From: Tubulanus polymorphus
Taxonomy: Eukaryota > Nemertea > Palaeonemertea > Tubulaniformes > Tubulanidae
Length of the DNA: 64,000 bases
Direction: 5' to 3'
Assembly: GCF_964204645.1 (NCBI RefSeq)
Contig: NC_134028.1
Location: forward strand, 10,021,001-10,085,000
The notes beneath the pieces are model-generated. The model did no database searches, was not told the origin of the DNA, and saw only the letters and a program-made list of their open reading frames with translations. Both the position numbers and the translations under genes were made by a program. Below are positions 1-9,625 of this stretch, piece by piece. Numbering within the stretch: position 1 is the stretch's first letter; each line of letters begins with the position of its first letter.

Positions 1-1664
1 TTGTATTTTCGTCTCTCATATATCCTTGAAGACAAATGAAGCCAAATTCAAAAAAGACAAATTCATTTCTACAGAATCAAAGATTTATGACAGTATGAAT
101 GCACCAGCATGTTTTATAATCGCAAATATAAAACAAAAATCATAAAATTCTAAATTAGATCTGGCACAATACTTGTTTTAACGGATTGAATCCATAATGA
201 TGTTACATAAATCAATAGTTTTCCTATTGGTTATTCCCATTTTGTTGAGCGTGATATAATTTAGGGGGTTCTTAGCAACTCGGAAACTAGGATTTCTATT
301 GACAGAACTGTATTCAAAGCATACAGAGTTCTGTATACAAAGCATATGGGGTTTAACAGTACCTTTGACCCTGTCACGTATCACTGCAAATCTTTAACAG
401 ATGTGGCTATTTTGAACAAGAAATTACTGTGCCATCTCAAAATGGTCAATTTTTCACTAGCTGACTTTTAGAAACGATGTGTTTTGAGAGTAGCTATTGT
501 GGTAGGAGTTACTATCACTAAGTCGCTGTTTACAATCGGTTGGTTACAGTCACATCTACTGCCAGTGTGCACTATCAAAATGCTAGCACACTAGCACATC
601 AGATGTTTTACAACAGCCACTTTTCAGCAGTAGACTCTTTCAAAAAGCTACTGTGGAAAACCAACTGAATTGAAAGGTAGACTATTTCGGCGTCATTTAT
701 TTGTTATTTGTGATTACATCCAGCAGTCAAATGAATTCATTTCAATCGTTGCCTCAACGTCACGATTTTTTGTATATTTTTCTGTCATATCTGAAACTCG
801 GGTCCCCAGGGCGAATCACTATTAAAGCCGTGAGACTACATCGATGTACCAATGACGTAAGCCGAAAGCCGTTACCGCTCTCCGCAAAATACATTCGTTA
901 CCGTAATCCAACTGAATTTTTATATAATATATGTAATGAAATTTATCAATGAATCGGTCAAATGAAACATTTTCTTAAGAATATGTAAAATGTGCATGGA
1001 TACAGCGTAAATTCAAATCAGCGAAATTAATATAATAATCAACGATTCAGTGATTCAGCGAAGTTCGGAACACCCCCAAAACAATGCACATCTGACTCCA
1101 ATTCTATATAAATTGTCATCCGATTCTAGAAACGTTTTCGTATCAATCATGGCAATTGCGCAATATAAGTATAAGGCTCGCACTTAAACTTCTTTTAAAC
1201 CCTTAATTTGGAATGTGTACGATGTACATTCCTAACTGTTCAAGTCATTCCTCAATGATAGGAGACGTTTGACTGAAACACTTTTGGATTCCTCGTTAGT
1301 CAAAACTACAAATCAACCGACTGATATCGGACCAGCAATAACTTCAAAAACTGATCAAGTTAACTGACTGATCTTAATCTTGGATTAGTGAATACTGCAA
1401 ATATAATGCAGTAAACCGACCTAGGTTACAATATTGTAGCCTCGGTCAGTGTATGCAGATAAATCCGCGCAGGTCAACCGACCTAGGTTACAATATTGTA
1501 GCCTCGGTCAGTGTATGCAGATAAATCCGCGCAACTCAACCGACCTAGGTTACAATATTGTAGCCTCGGTCAGTGTTCCACTGATGAATCATACATTTGC
1601 CTCAACCTAGTCTGCCAGGTTACTTATTGCTTTGTCTTTATCCTGACCCAATCATAACCGTATT
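1..1664. other. Host-like intergenic DNA, no gene recognised
   Basis: No open frame here resembles a known family; the few short frames have no motif. The only clear structure is the 62-bp tandem repeat at 1415-1597. At 1665-1675 a pyrimidine-rich run ending in CAG looks like a 3' splice site just before the Polinton sequence begins, but no upstream exon is visible. The base composition is less AT-rich than in the Polinton that follows. Confidence 0.5.
1415..1597. repeat. 62-bp tandem repeat of palindromic units (about 2.6 copies)
   Basis: The block starting ACCGACCTAGGTTACAATAT begins at 1415, 1477 and 1539, an exact 62-bp period. Each copy contains a near-perfect 34-bp palindrome (CCGACCTAGG ... 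CCTCGGTCAG) that could fold as a hairpin or form a cruciform. The third copy is cut off after the palindrome. Confidence 0.9.
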
Positions 1665-1727
1665 TCTTTTTTCAGCTTTACAACTGATTCCACGAATTTA
1701 ATAATTCCATTTTCGAATAATAATGTG

Positions 1728-3857
1728 TTTAAACCCGAAAATCATATTCATACAGAAAAGTTAATGGTAACTCAAGAAGATAAATATAATTATGTAGTAC
1801 ATTATAGAATGTTAAAGTTTTATTTGAATCAAGGAATGATTCTAAAAAAGTACATAGATATATTTCATTCAGCCAATCTAAGTGGTTAGAAAAATATATA
1901 GATTTTAACACCAAACAGAGAACTGAAGCTAAAACTGATTTCGAGAAAGATTTCTTCAAGTTAATGAATAATGCATTCTATGGTAAGACTTGTGAAAATA
2001 TTAGAAATAGAAATGATATTGAGTTAGTTAGTAATGGTAAAAGAATTAGACATTTACAAACATATCCTAAATTTATGGGTAACAGAATATTTGATGAAAA
2101 TTTAGCCGCAGTTAAGATGAGAAGAACATCAATGAAATTAAATAAACCAATCTATGTTGGCGCTTCAGTTTTAGAATTATCAAAATTACTAATGTATGAA
2201 TTCTATTATAATGTATTACAACCACTTTTTGGAGAAAAACATATAGAAATATTATATTTTGATTCTGTTACAGCTGACACCCCAATATTTTTAAAATATA
2301 ATAATCAAATGTTAATTAGAAGAATTTCAGAAATAATTCCAAAACAAAATGAACTTTATATTTCGTATGGTGAAAAAGAATTAATACAAATAAATGGATT
2401 AATGGATGTTTGAACAAAAATGGATGGGTGAAATTAAAGAATATAATTAGACATAAAACGAATAAGAAAATCTATAGAGTTAGAACTAAATTAGGATTTG
2501 TTGATGTTACTGAAGATCATAGTTTAATTAAACAAAATGGTGATGAAATAAAACCAACTGATATAAAAATTGGAGACGAATTATTACATAAAAGATTTTT
2601 CCAAAGAATGAATCATATGTCATTTGATAAAATAATTGATAATGTTTATAATATAGAACCCGAAACATTGGAAGAAAAAGAATATTTTATCAAAGGATTT
2701 TTTATGGGCGATGGTTCAGCAGGTGTGTATAAATATGTTAGTGGAACTAAATATTGTTGGTATTTATGCAATCAAGATTTGAAATTATTAGAAAGAATTA
2801 AAAAATACTGTGAACAAGTTAATTCACATAAAACATTTAGAATCGGGGATTATATGAAATCATCACAATGTTATAGAATACATGTGAATAATCTAAAGAT
2901 TTTGCAATTAAATATAATGATGAATTCTATATTCATGCAATAGTGAAAAGTAATACTTCAACTAAAGAAAAGATAGTTCCAGATTATGTAATAAATGCAA
3001 AAGATAATTTTAGAAAATGGTTCTTCATTGGATTTTATGCTGCAGATGGTTCAAAAAACTATACAAAACAGACAACTATATCTTTGACACAAAAAGGAAA
3101 AGTTGCTATATCAGGATTAAATATATTATGCAATTCATTAGGATTTAATATGTTAGTTAATATTAGAAAAGATAAACCAAATGTATTTCAATTAACGCAT
3201 GTAGAAAATGAACTAACTGAAGAAGCTAGAGATTTATTTGAAATATCCAATCCTACAGAATATGTTTATGATTTAACAACTGAAGATGGTACATTTAATT
3301 GTGGATTTCCATTAATCATAAAAAATACAGATTCTTACATATTAAAGATAAAAACTGATAACATAACTGATGATTTAAAAAAATTAAAACATCATTTTGA
3401 TTTTAGTAACTATCCTAAAGATCATGAATTGTTTAGCAATGATAATAAAAAAGTTCCTGGTAAATTCAAAGATGAATTAGGTGGTGAAGGAATGATTGAA
3501 TTCATCGGTATTAGATCTAAAATGTATTCATATAAAACTAAAGAACATGAAGCTAAAAAGTTAAAAGGAATAACCAAAAGTGTAGTAGAAAAGAATATTC
3601 ATTTCAAAGATTACATCAATTGATTATTCAATGAAGAAGTTAGAAAACATAAGATGAGATGTTTAAGATCTGAGTACCACGAAATGTTTATTGAAGAAAT
3701 TGAAAAGATAAGTCTAAACCCATTTGATGATAAAAGATATATTCTGGATGATGGAATTCATACAGTTGCTTATGGTTGTAATTTAGATGAATACTTAAAA
3801 TTTAAAAGAGAAGAAACAAAAGAGAACGAGATAATGAAAAGAATTCTAACGTGTTAA
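1728..3857 (+). pseudogene. polB: Polinton DNA polymerase B, C-terminal part with intein (5'-truncated)
   Basis: Family B DNA polymerase that would replicate the element by protein priming. Sequence seen: a region upstream of palm motif B, then motif B as KLMNNAFYGKTCENI at about 1955-2000, then motif C interrupted by an intein (2264-3326), then the C-terminal domain to 3857. The exonuclease domain, zinc fingers and motif A present in copies C and D are missing; homology starts abruptly at about 1728. Disruptions: a frame break near 1890, a TGA in place of a conserved Trp codon at 2411, a one-base loss in an A-run just after it, a frame change near 2940, and a TGA at 3621. It overlaps no neighbour; a small plus-strand gene follows. 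Clearly a broken copy. Confidence 0.9.
2264..3326 (+). other. Intein with LAGLIDADG endonuclease, inserted in PolB motif C
   Basis: Protein-splicing element of about 350 codons lying between the first Asp and the Thr-Asp of the polymerase YxDTDS motif. It starts with Ser in block A (SVTADTP) and ends with Asn (LIIKN), followed by Thr as the +1 residue, the chemistry expected of an intein. A block-B-like VTEDHS (Thr and His) lies about 80 residues in. Two LAGLIDADG-type motifs are present, FIKGFFMGDGSAG at about 2686-2724 and FFIGFYAADGS at about 3022-3054, so a homing endonuclease domain is included. The insertion point matches the pol-c site known for archaeal and giant-virus polymerases. 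This copy has a nonsense codon and frameshifts, so it is unlikely to splice as written. Confidence 0.88.
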
Positions 3858-3886
3858 TCAAATTTTAATAAAAATATGTATTATAA

Positions 3887-4239
3887 ATGGAGAGTAAACA
3901 AACACACAGTGAGAAAAACAATTTATTTCTAGATAGAATTAAAGATATAACACATGGAAATCAGTAGATTATAAATTTAAGAAGTTAAAAGAATTAATAA
4001 TCCATAAGAAATATCTAATTACAAATATTGATACAGTTACTAACAAATATGGAGATAAATTAGTTATACACTTAGAATATGAAGGATTAAAAGGAAATAC
4101 ATATAAATTCAGAACATATTTACCAGATAGATTTCATAGATTATCAAGTGAAGATCTAGAAGAATTATGTTCTGGTGATTTCTATTTCGTATACAAAGGT
4201 AAGAATGAAAAAGGGCACCATGAAATAGATTTCGAATAA
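3887..4239 (+). pseudogene. Small conserved Polinton protein (frameshifted), function unknown
   Basis: Starts at an ATG preceded by the TTATAAATG motif used by other genes here. The first 26 codons run in one frame and stop. The remaining roughly 90 codons, with sequences such as KYLITNID, FRTYLPDRF and FYFVYKGKN, are open in another frame up to the TAA at 4237-4239, implying one frameshift near 3955. The beta-rich, short, basic-aromatic pattern could fit an OB-fold-like nucleic-acid binding protein, but this is inference. Copy C has a minus-strand zinc-finger cassette at this place instead. Confidence 0.5.
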
Positions 4240-4256
4240 GAAAATATGTAAAATAA

Positions 4257-5069
4257 ATGGTAGAATTGAAAGAATACAGATTATTTGTTGATTCAAGAAA
4301 ACTTACAAATTATAAATCTCATAATTTACTAGTTCAATTAGATAGAGAATTTAAGAATTGTGTAGATTTAAAATTAGTTAATATAACTTTATGTAATTCT
4401 TATTATAATATATCAGATAAAACTTTTGAAAATAGAGGGTTTATGATTTATATGAGAAATAAAGATAAATGGTTTCATATATTTTTAAAACCAGGATTAT
4501 ATAATTTAGAATCATTAGCGCAGGAAATTAATAGAAGAGCTCGGTTGAAAATCGGGGGCACTTCTGTATTCCAAATTAAATTTAATAAAATTGATAGTAC
4601 TAATAAAATAAGAATAAAGATATCTAATGAACAACATAAATTTATGGTAAACAAACCACTGGCTAAAATGTTAGGAATTAAACCGCTTACAGTTACTGGA
4701 AACGCAGAGGGCAGCTCAAATATAATACCTTTTACACACTTTTATATTTATTGCAATTTAATCGAGCCTACAAAAACTTTCGAAGCAACTAAAGAAACAA
4801 TTTGTAGTTCTAGTATACTAAATATTTTACCGCTAAAAAATGTTAAACAATTTGGAACTCAAATAAATTATAATTTAACTGAATGTGATTTCAAACCTTG
4901 TATTCCACATTTCAATAATTTTAAATTAGAAATAAGAAATCATAATGGTTATTTAATTGATTTGAATAACTTTCCTGTAATATATGAATTAGTTATAAGA
5001 TGTAAAGAGAAATTTTTTCATTATATAAATGAATATAACTGTTGGGCCGAGTATATGTTTTGGGTTTGA
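4257..5069 (+). CDS. Candidate penton / minor capsid protein
   Basis: A 270-aa protein beginning VELKEYRLFVDSRKL. It is a soluble, beta-strand-rich protein with no membrane segment or signal peptide. Size, position upstream of the other virion genes and conservation in copy C (39808-40559) fit the single-jelly-roll penton of Polintons; I infer this from context rather than from a diagnostic motif. The start is preceded by AAAATAAATG. In copy C the frame ends just after RCKD, inside the promoter-like T-tract of the next gene. Here that stop is lost, giving an extra C-terminal tail of about 17 residues that overlaps the next gene by 41 bp. Confidence 0.6.
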   Translation: MVELKEYRLFVDSRKLTNYKSHNLLVQLDREFKNCVDLKLVNITLCNSYYNISDKTFENRGFMIYMRNKDKWFHIFLKPGLYNLESLAQEINRRARLKIGGTSVFQIKFNKIDSTNKIRIKISNEQHKFMVNKPLAKMLGIKPLTVTGNAEGSSNIIPFTHFYIYCNLIEPTKTFEATKETICSSSILNILPLKNVKQFGTQINYNLTECDFKPCIPHFNNFKLEIRNHNGYLIDLNNFPVIYELVIRCKEKFFHYINEYNCWAEYMFWV

Positions 5070-5385
5070 TTTTAAACATGAGAAAGAAATGAAATTTAAC
5101 ATTAATGATGTAATTACACATATCAAAAATATTACATTTTCTAATGAAACAACATTTGAGTATGAAAAAACAATAGATAAAGAAACTCTGAATGTAGAAA
5201 AGATTACTAATTTAATTAGAGAATCTTTAAGATTTTATGAATTAGATGAAGATTTTATCATCGATGATATTAAAAAAATAATAATTGAAATATATACAAA
5301 TGAAACTAGTAATGAAATAAATGTTGATTTAATCATCACTAAGATAACTAAATATTTTGATGATAGTAATTTTTTTGATAAATAA
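5029..5385 (+). CDS. Conserved Polinton protein, 118 aa, unknown function
   Basis: Acidic, helix-rich small protein starting MNITVGPS with a repeated pattern of Ile/Lys/Asp; no recognised motif. The start codon sits at the end of an AATTTTTTCATTATATAAATG motif, the same gene-start signal seen across the element. Copy C carries an equally long homologue (40576-40929), so the frame is under or was recently under selection. Ends right before the next gene (stop at 5383-5385, next ATG at 5386). Confidence 0.7.
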   Translation: MNITVGPSICFGFDFKHEKEMKFNINDVITHIKNITFSNETTFEYEKTIDKETLNVEKITNLIRESLRFYELDEDFIIDDIKKIIIEIYTNETSNEINVDLIITKITKYFDDSNFFDK

Positions 5386-5607
5386 ATGAGTGATAATAAG
5401 TGGATAATAACTGGATTATATAATGGCGCATTACTATCAGTTGGAACTGTTGGTTATTCAATGGTATTAAAAAAAGTATTCAAGATGGGAAGTGCTAATG
5501 TTGATAGATTTGATATAAATGATATTTTAAAATTAACATTAGCAGTTACTTTATCTAATTTAACTATTGATTATTTGGAAAAACAAAAATATATTCCTCC
5601 CATATAA
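5386..5607 (+). CDS. Small membrane protein, 73 aa
   Basis: Begins MSDNKWIITGLYNGALLSVG. One hydrophobic stretch at about residues 8-27 (LYNGALLSVGTVGYSMVL) and a second, amphipathic one at about 47-60 suggest one or two membrane segments. Preceded by TAATTTTTTTGATAAATAAATG. The copy-C homologue at 40933-41154 is identical over most of its length except for one nonsense codon. Likely a small virion or membrane-associated protein by position; function not known. Confidence 0.65.
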   Translation: MSDNKWIITGLYNGALLSVGTVGYSMVLKKVFKMGSANVDRFDINDILKLTLAVTLSNLTIDYLEKQKYIPPI

Positions 5608-5631
5608 ATGCATAATTTTTTTGCTAAATAA

Positions 5632-6047
5632 ATGGCTTCTGCAATTATAACTATTATAGGATCGGCAATTGTTAACGCTTTAGCATTTACTGGTGGCGGT
5701 TTAAGCATATTGATGAAAATAGTTCATTAGGAGAACGAAGGAGACATAACTTAGCATTAGAGAAATACAATAAAGCAGCAGAAGAATATAGAGAAAAGAG
5801 ACAAAACTATATGGATTACATCAATAAAGAATTATATGATCAGAAGATTTCACATAGAGATTTTTTATCAGTTGATGATGCAATGAGTTTATATAACGCA
5901 GTAACAAATAAAGAAAAATTACATCTATACAAACGTAAATTATCAGATTATTATACCCCAAGTAATGAACAACAGAAATATGAAATAATTTGGATTTTAG
6001 GTGGAACAGTTATTGTTATATTTGTTGCTTATAAGTTTACTAATTAG
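5632..6047 (+). pseudogene. Small Polinton protein with two membrane segments (frameshifted)
   Basis: The gene starts at the ATG of TTTTTTTGCTAAATAAATG. An N-terminal hydrophobic segment (IITIIGSAIVNALAFTGG) runs into a deletion and frameshift near 5700. The rest (5811-6047 and just upstream) has a charged, probably coiled region (EKYNKAAEEYREKRQNY) and a C-terminal hydrophobic segment (IIWILGGTVIVIFVAY). Copy C (41179-41577) has the undisturbed N-terminal part but loses the C-terminus to a Penelope insertion. No enzymatic motif; a virion-membrane or assembly role is only a guess. Confidence 0.6.
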
Positions 6048-6066
6048 TATTTTTTTTTCTAAATAA

Positions 6067-6491
6067 ATGGAAGATAAAGTTGATAAATATTGATATTATT
6101 CCTCATGATATAAATAAAACTAAATTAAAAACATATTTAGAAAAAACAAATATTAGAATTTGAAAGTGACTTAAAGATAAAAAAGAAAAAATATTTGAAA
6201 AGTAAAATTATATATTATCTTATTATCAGTGGTTCGGTTACAATTAGTTCTGTAATAACATTTCTAGCAATATTCAGTCCATTAACACCTTAGGCTATAT
6301 CAATTGGTGTATTAGGATTAAGTTCAAGCGTTTTAACTGGTATAAGTTCAAAATTAAATATAAAAAGTAATAAAGAAAAAATTAAAACTAATATAAAAGA
6401 AATTAATAAATTGAAGAATACACTAGATTATATAATAAGTTTAAATGGTTATATAACAGTTGAAGAACAAGATAAATTATTAAAAGAATAA
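6067..6491 (+). pseudogene. Two-segment membrane protein remnant
   Basis: Starts at an ATG after TATTTTTTTTTCTAAATAAATG but is broken by several frame changes and a TAG near 6292. The readable C-terminal half has a hydrophobic pair (IIYYLIISGSVTISSVITFLA, then ISIGVLGLSSSVLTGISS) followed by a lysine-rich helix and ends at the TAA at 6489-6491. The other Polinton copies have lost this gene: in copy C the Penelope insertion replaces it. Conserved-protein status is inferred from the pattern; function unknown. Confidence 0.45.
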
Positions 6492-6519
6492 ATAAATTAT
6501 TAATTTTTTAATTAAATAA

Positions 6520-7949
6520 ATGGTAGATAGTTTTCCAAAAGCTTTCCAATATAATAAATCAATTAAATATAATATTCCAGCAATAGATTTCAATAAAGAT
6601 ATTACATATAGAAATGAAGTTTTAGATTCATTAACTTATTTAGAAATTTATGTTACTGAAACTAATAATTTTAATGCAAAGATGGAAAATATATTTCATG
6701 TATATCTAATTAATTCTGAAAAATTGAAAGATGAAAACAATGGTTATTAAAATCTAATATGAAGTATTGGCAGAACCAATTAAATTTTGCTGTTTATTGC
6801 GCAACAACAGGATGCGGAATTAGTTGGAATGATCATTTGAATAATTCTAAATATAAATTAATTCAAAGTTTATTTAGATTTCATACATACTTTCAAATCA
6901 GAATAATATTAAATGAATTAGAGTGCGCTTTAACAGGATCTAGGTATTTTAAAGAATTAGATAATAATATTAATTTATCAAAGTTTTATAAAATTTGCAA
7001 TGAATTTAATATAGATATAAATAATTCTGATTTTAGAACAAAAATTGGAACAATAAGATCACTTCCTTGCCCTAAAAAGATTGCAGAATATTGTGCACTT
7101 CCCATACCATCTAATAGTTTTTATAATATCTATAGTAATAAATTAGGTTATGGTAAAATAGAAACTAAGGATTTAGAAACATTAAATTTCAATAAATTAC
7201 CGACATTTTATGATAATTTAAAACAAGAAAACAATAATGGTTGGGTTTATTTCATTTTAGAAAATAATGAAGGTTTTACAAAATCAGGTATACAAAGAAT
7301 AAATCAATCTATTAGAACTTATTTGATATATATTTTAGGTGCGCAAGTTGAAACAAGATCCCCAATAATTGGAAATTTAAATACATCTTTTATATACATC
7401 AAAATTTGATACACAGAAACAATTCAAAGTATTATTTGAAGATTCTATTCATAATGATAAAAATAGATCGATTCCGGAAAACATTGTAAGATATCAAAAT
7501 TATTTAGATAAATCACATATTAGATTAAATTATTGTATAGGCCCTAATCTATTAATTATTTCTAATGATTTAGTATTAAAGATGGGAAATATAATTGGTT
7601 ATAATAATCTAATTAAAACTGCAACAATAAATAATTCATTTGGATTGAATGATATAAATAAAAAGATTATTACTGCTCCAAAATCAATGGAAGGTGAAAA
7701 AAATAAAACATATTCAATCAACAGAAACTAAAACTAATAATATTAAATTAAATAATGATTCTAAAATAAAAGATTACAATACATCAGAAGATACAAAAAC
7801 TGATAATGGTGCCGTATGACACCCACACGGTGATATTCAACATGAAATAATTAAACTAAATGATGATAATAAATCCCATGAAAATACTAAATTAGCTATA
7901 ACTTGTATAGGAATTGTAATCGGAGGAATATTATATTTTAAATTTTAAT
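6520..7949 (+). pseudogene. Large conserved Polinton protein with C-terminal membrane anchor (frameshifted)
   Basis: About 475 codons in three to four frame segments: 6520-6750, 6759-7409, about 7410-7730 and 7730-7949. Landmarks: FAVYCATTGCGISWNDHLNN, SLFRFHTYFQIRIILNELE, GFTKSGIQRINQSIRTYL and FGLNDINKKIITAP. The tail is a charged linker plus one hydrophobic segment (LAITCIGIVIGGILYF) ending in a basic stub. In the inverted copy at 53592-53860 the tail is open and continuous with the preceding codons, so the tail is probably the C-terminus of this protein rather than a separate gene. It is preceded by TAATTTTTTAATTAAATAAATG. A virion-associated role is likely from position; no enzyme motif. 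A 27-bp insertion at 7806-7832 adds a stop codon. Confidence 0.6.
7806..7832. other. Micro-insertion between ATGGTG and CGGTG direct repeats
   Basis: A 27-bp block, GGTGCCGTATGACACCCACA plus a short tail, absent from the homologous gene in the other copies. Nearly the same block occurs at 31685-31711 in a different gene. Both are read in the same frame (GAV, Trp or stop, HPHG). See findings. Confidence 0.7.
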
Positions 7950-7964
7950 TTTTTTATTATGTAA

Positions 7965-9591
7965 ATGGATGTAGAAGGTTGCGAAGATATTCCAATGGAT
8001 CCTTTAGATGAACCTGGTATAAGTGATGAACAACCACCTGATTTTGATGAAACAAGTTTTAGTAATGATAATAAAACAGAATATAATACTAATTTAGGTG
8101 AAGATGATGATTATGATGATGAAACGCGTAAAGAATTTAAAGAATATATGACAGCTACCGAAAGGATAGTTATTTGAACCGCAACATCTAGAAAGGATTT
8201 AATGAAAAGATTAGTAAATACAACTGATCCTCTTATGAAATCTCAATTAAAATTAATGAAAAATAGAGTAATATATACAATTGTTAACGTATTATTACCA
8301 AAAGATGTAATAGATGAAATTGGTTCAGAAGGTGTTGTAGAACAAATTTTAAAAGATGACCCATTTTTCATGAATAATTTAGAATTTAAAAATGATTCAT
8401 GGTATTATAATCTTGAATTAAATAGGAATACTGTATCAATTCAATTATCTAGAATGGGTCAAGAAAATATTTTTGAACCTGGAATGCGAGCATTATCTAC
8501 AATTGAACGTTCAAAAGGTGGTAGAGAATTTCTCAGAATTATATGGAATGCAATCGATAGAATAAATGAAGAAGAACCAATTCCTAGAATTGATATTAAC
8601 AAATATTCACCATTTAAAAATCCAAATTTAAATCCTAATGATGTTGATCCAGAAATGGAAGATCATAGAGATCGATTAGATAAATTAAGATCTTCAACGC
8701 CCGAAACATCGAGAAGAGACACTCAGCCAATTGATAATGATTCAAGTCAATTACAATTAGTATTAGAAAAACAAATTGATAGATTAAGAGATTCAGAAGA
8801 AGAGATGAATAGTACTGGAATAAATCGAATACAATCTTTACTAGAAAAAGGATTACTTGATTTAACTGATGATGAATTAGAAGCATTTCCTGAACAAACA
8901 CGTAGAGAAATTAAAGGTATGCAAGAATCATCTGGTGAAATTGCTAATATAAAGATGAGATTTTCTAAAATAACCATGTTAGAAAAAGAATTAACTAATG
9001 CAAATGAAGAATTAAAACAATTAGAATTAAATAGAGATCTTCAATTAATCGAGGAAGCTGATTATGAAAGCAGAAAGTTAGCTTTAGAAAAAGAAATAGA
9101 TGATTTAAAATATAACAAAGAATTACAGGAAAAAGAAAGAGATACATTATTAAAATCATATGATCTTAATCATATTAAAAAATTAAAAGTTATTTTTAAA
9201 GTTATTACTTAAATTAGAAGGAATAACAATTCTTTCAATTCTAACAGCTGTAACTATGTTATTTACAACAATTGGTTTAGCAATATCAAATGCTTTAAAA
9301 TCTACTCCTACTCCAAATAAACCGGATAAACCCCCGAATGATAATAATTCTATACAAGATAAAGTTAAAGATGGTTTAAAGAAATTAGCAAAATATTTAT
9401 GGGAACTATCTAAAAAATCTGCTGCAGCATTGCCAGGAATTATTGCATCAATTGTTGGTTTTATATTGAAATCTGCAGGAAACATTATTAACTTTGCTGC
9501 TGAACATATTATTTTATTTTTAATTACAGTTGTAAGTGCAATTATTTTTGGGTTAGTAAATATGATATCAAAAAATATCAAGCAAACATGA
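7965..9591 (+). pseudogene. Acidic / coiled-coil / membrane Polinton protein (frameshifted)
   Basis: Roughly 540 codons split into 7965-8177, 8202-9212 and 9200-9591. The N-terminus is strongly acidic (MDVEGCEDIPMDPLDEPG). The middle (8930-9190) is a long charged heptad-rich helix, probably coiled coil. The C-terminal 110 residues carry hydrophobic stretches (MLFTTIGLAISNAL, AALPGIIASIVGFIL, IILFLITVVSAIIFGLV). The same arrangement recurs at 46126-47567 and 52108-53575. Preceded by TTTTTTTATTATGTAAATG and followed directly by the capsid gene. A virion membrane or scaffold protein is plausible, not proven. Confidence 0.6.
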
Positions 9592-9625
9592 TAAAAAATA
9601 AATAATTAATTTTTTTGTTAAATAA

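Noticed and set aside
178-952. Two short frames of 68 and 83 codons
   Set aside because: No motif, no conservation within the window, and composition like the flanking non-coding DNA.
9183-9581. 132-codon minus-strand frame, also at 47273-47563
   Set aside because: Antisense shadow of the hydrophobic tail of the coiled-coil protein; no motif of its own.
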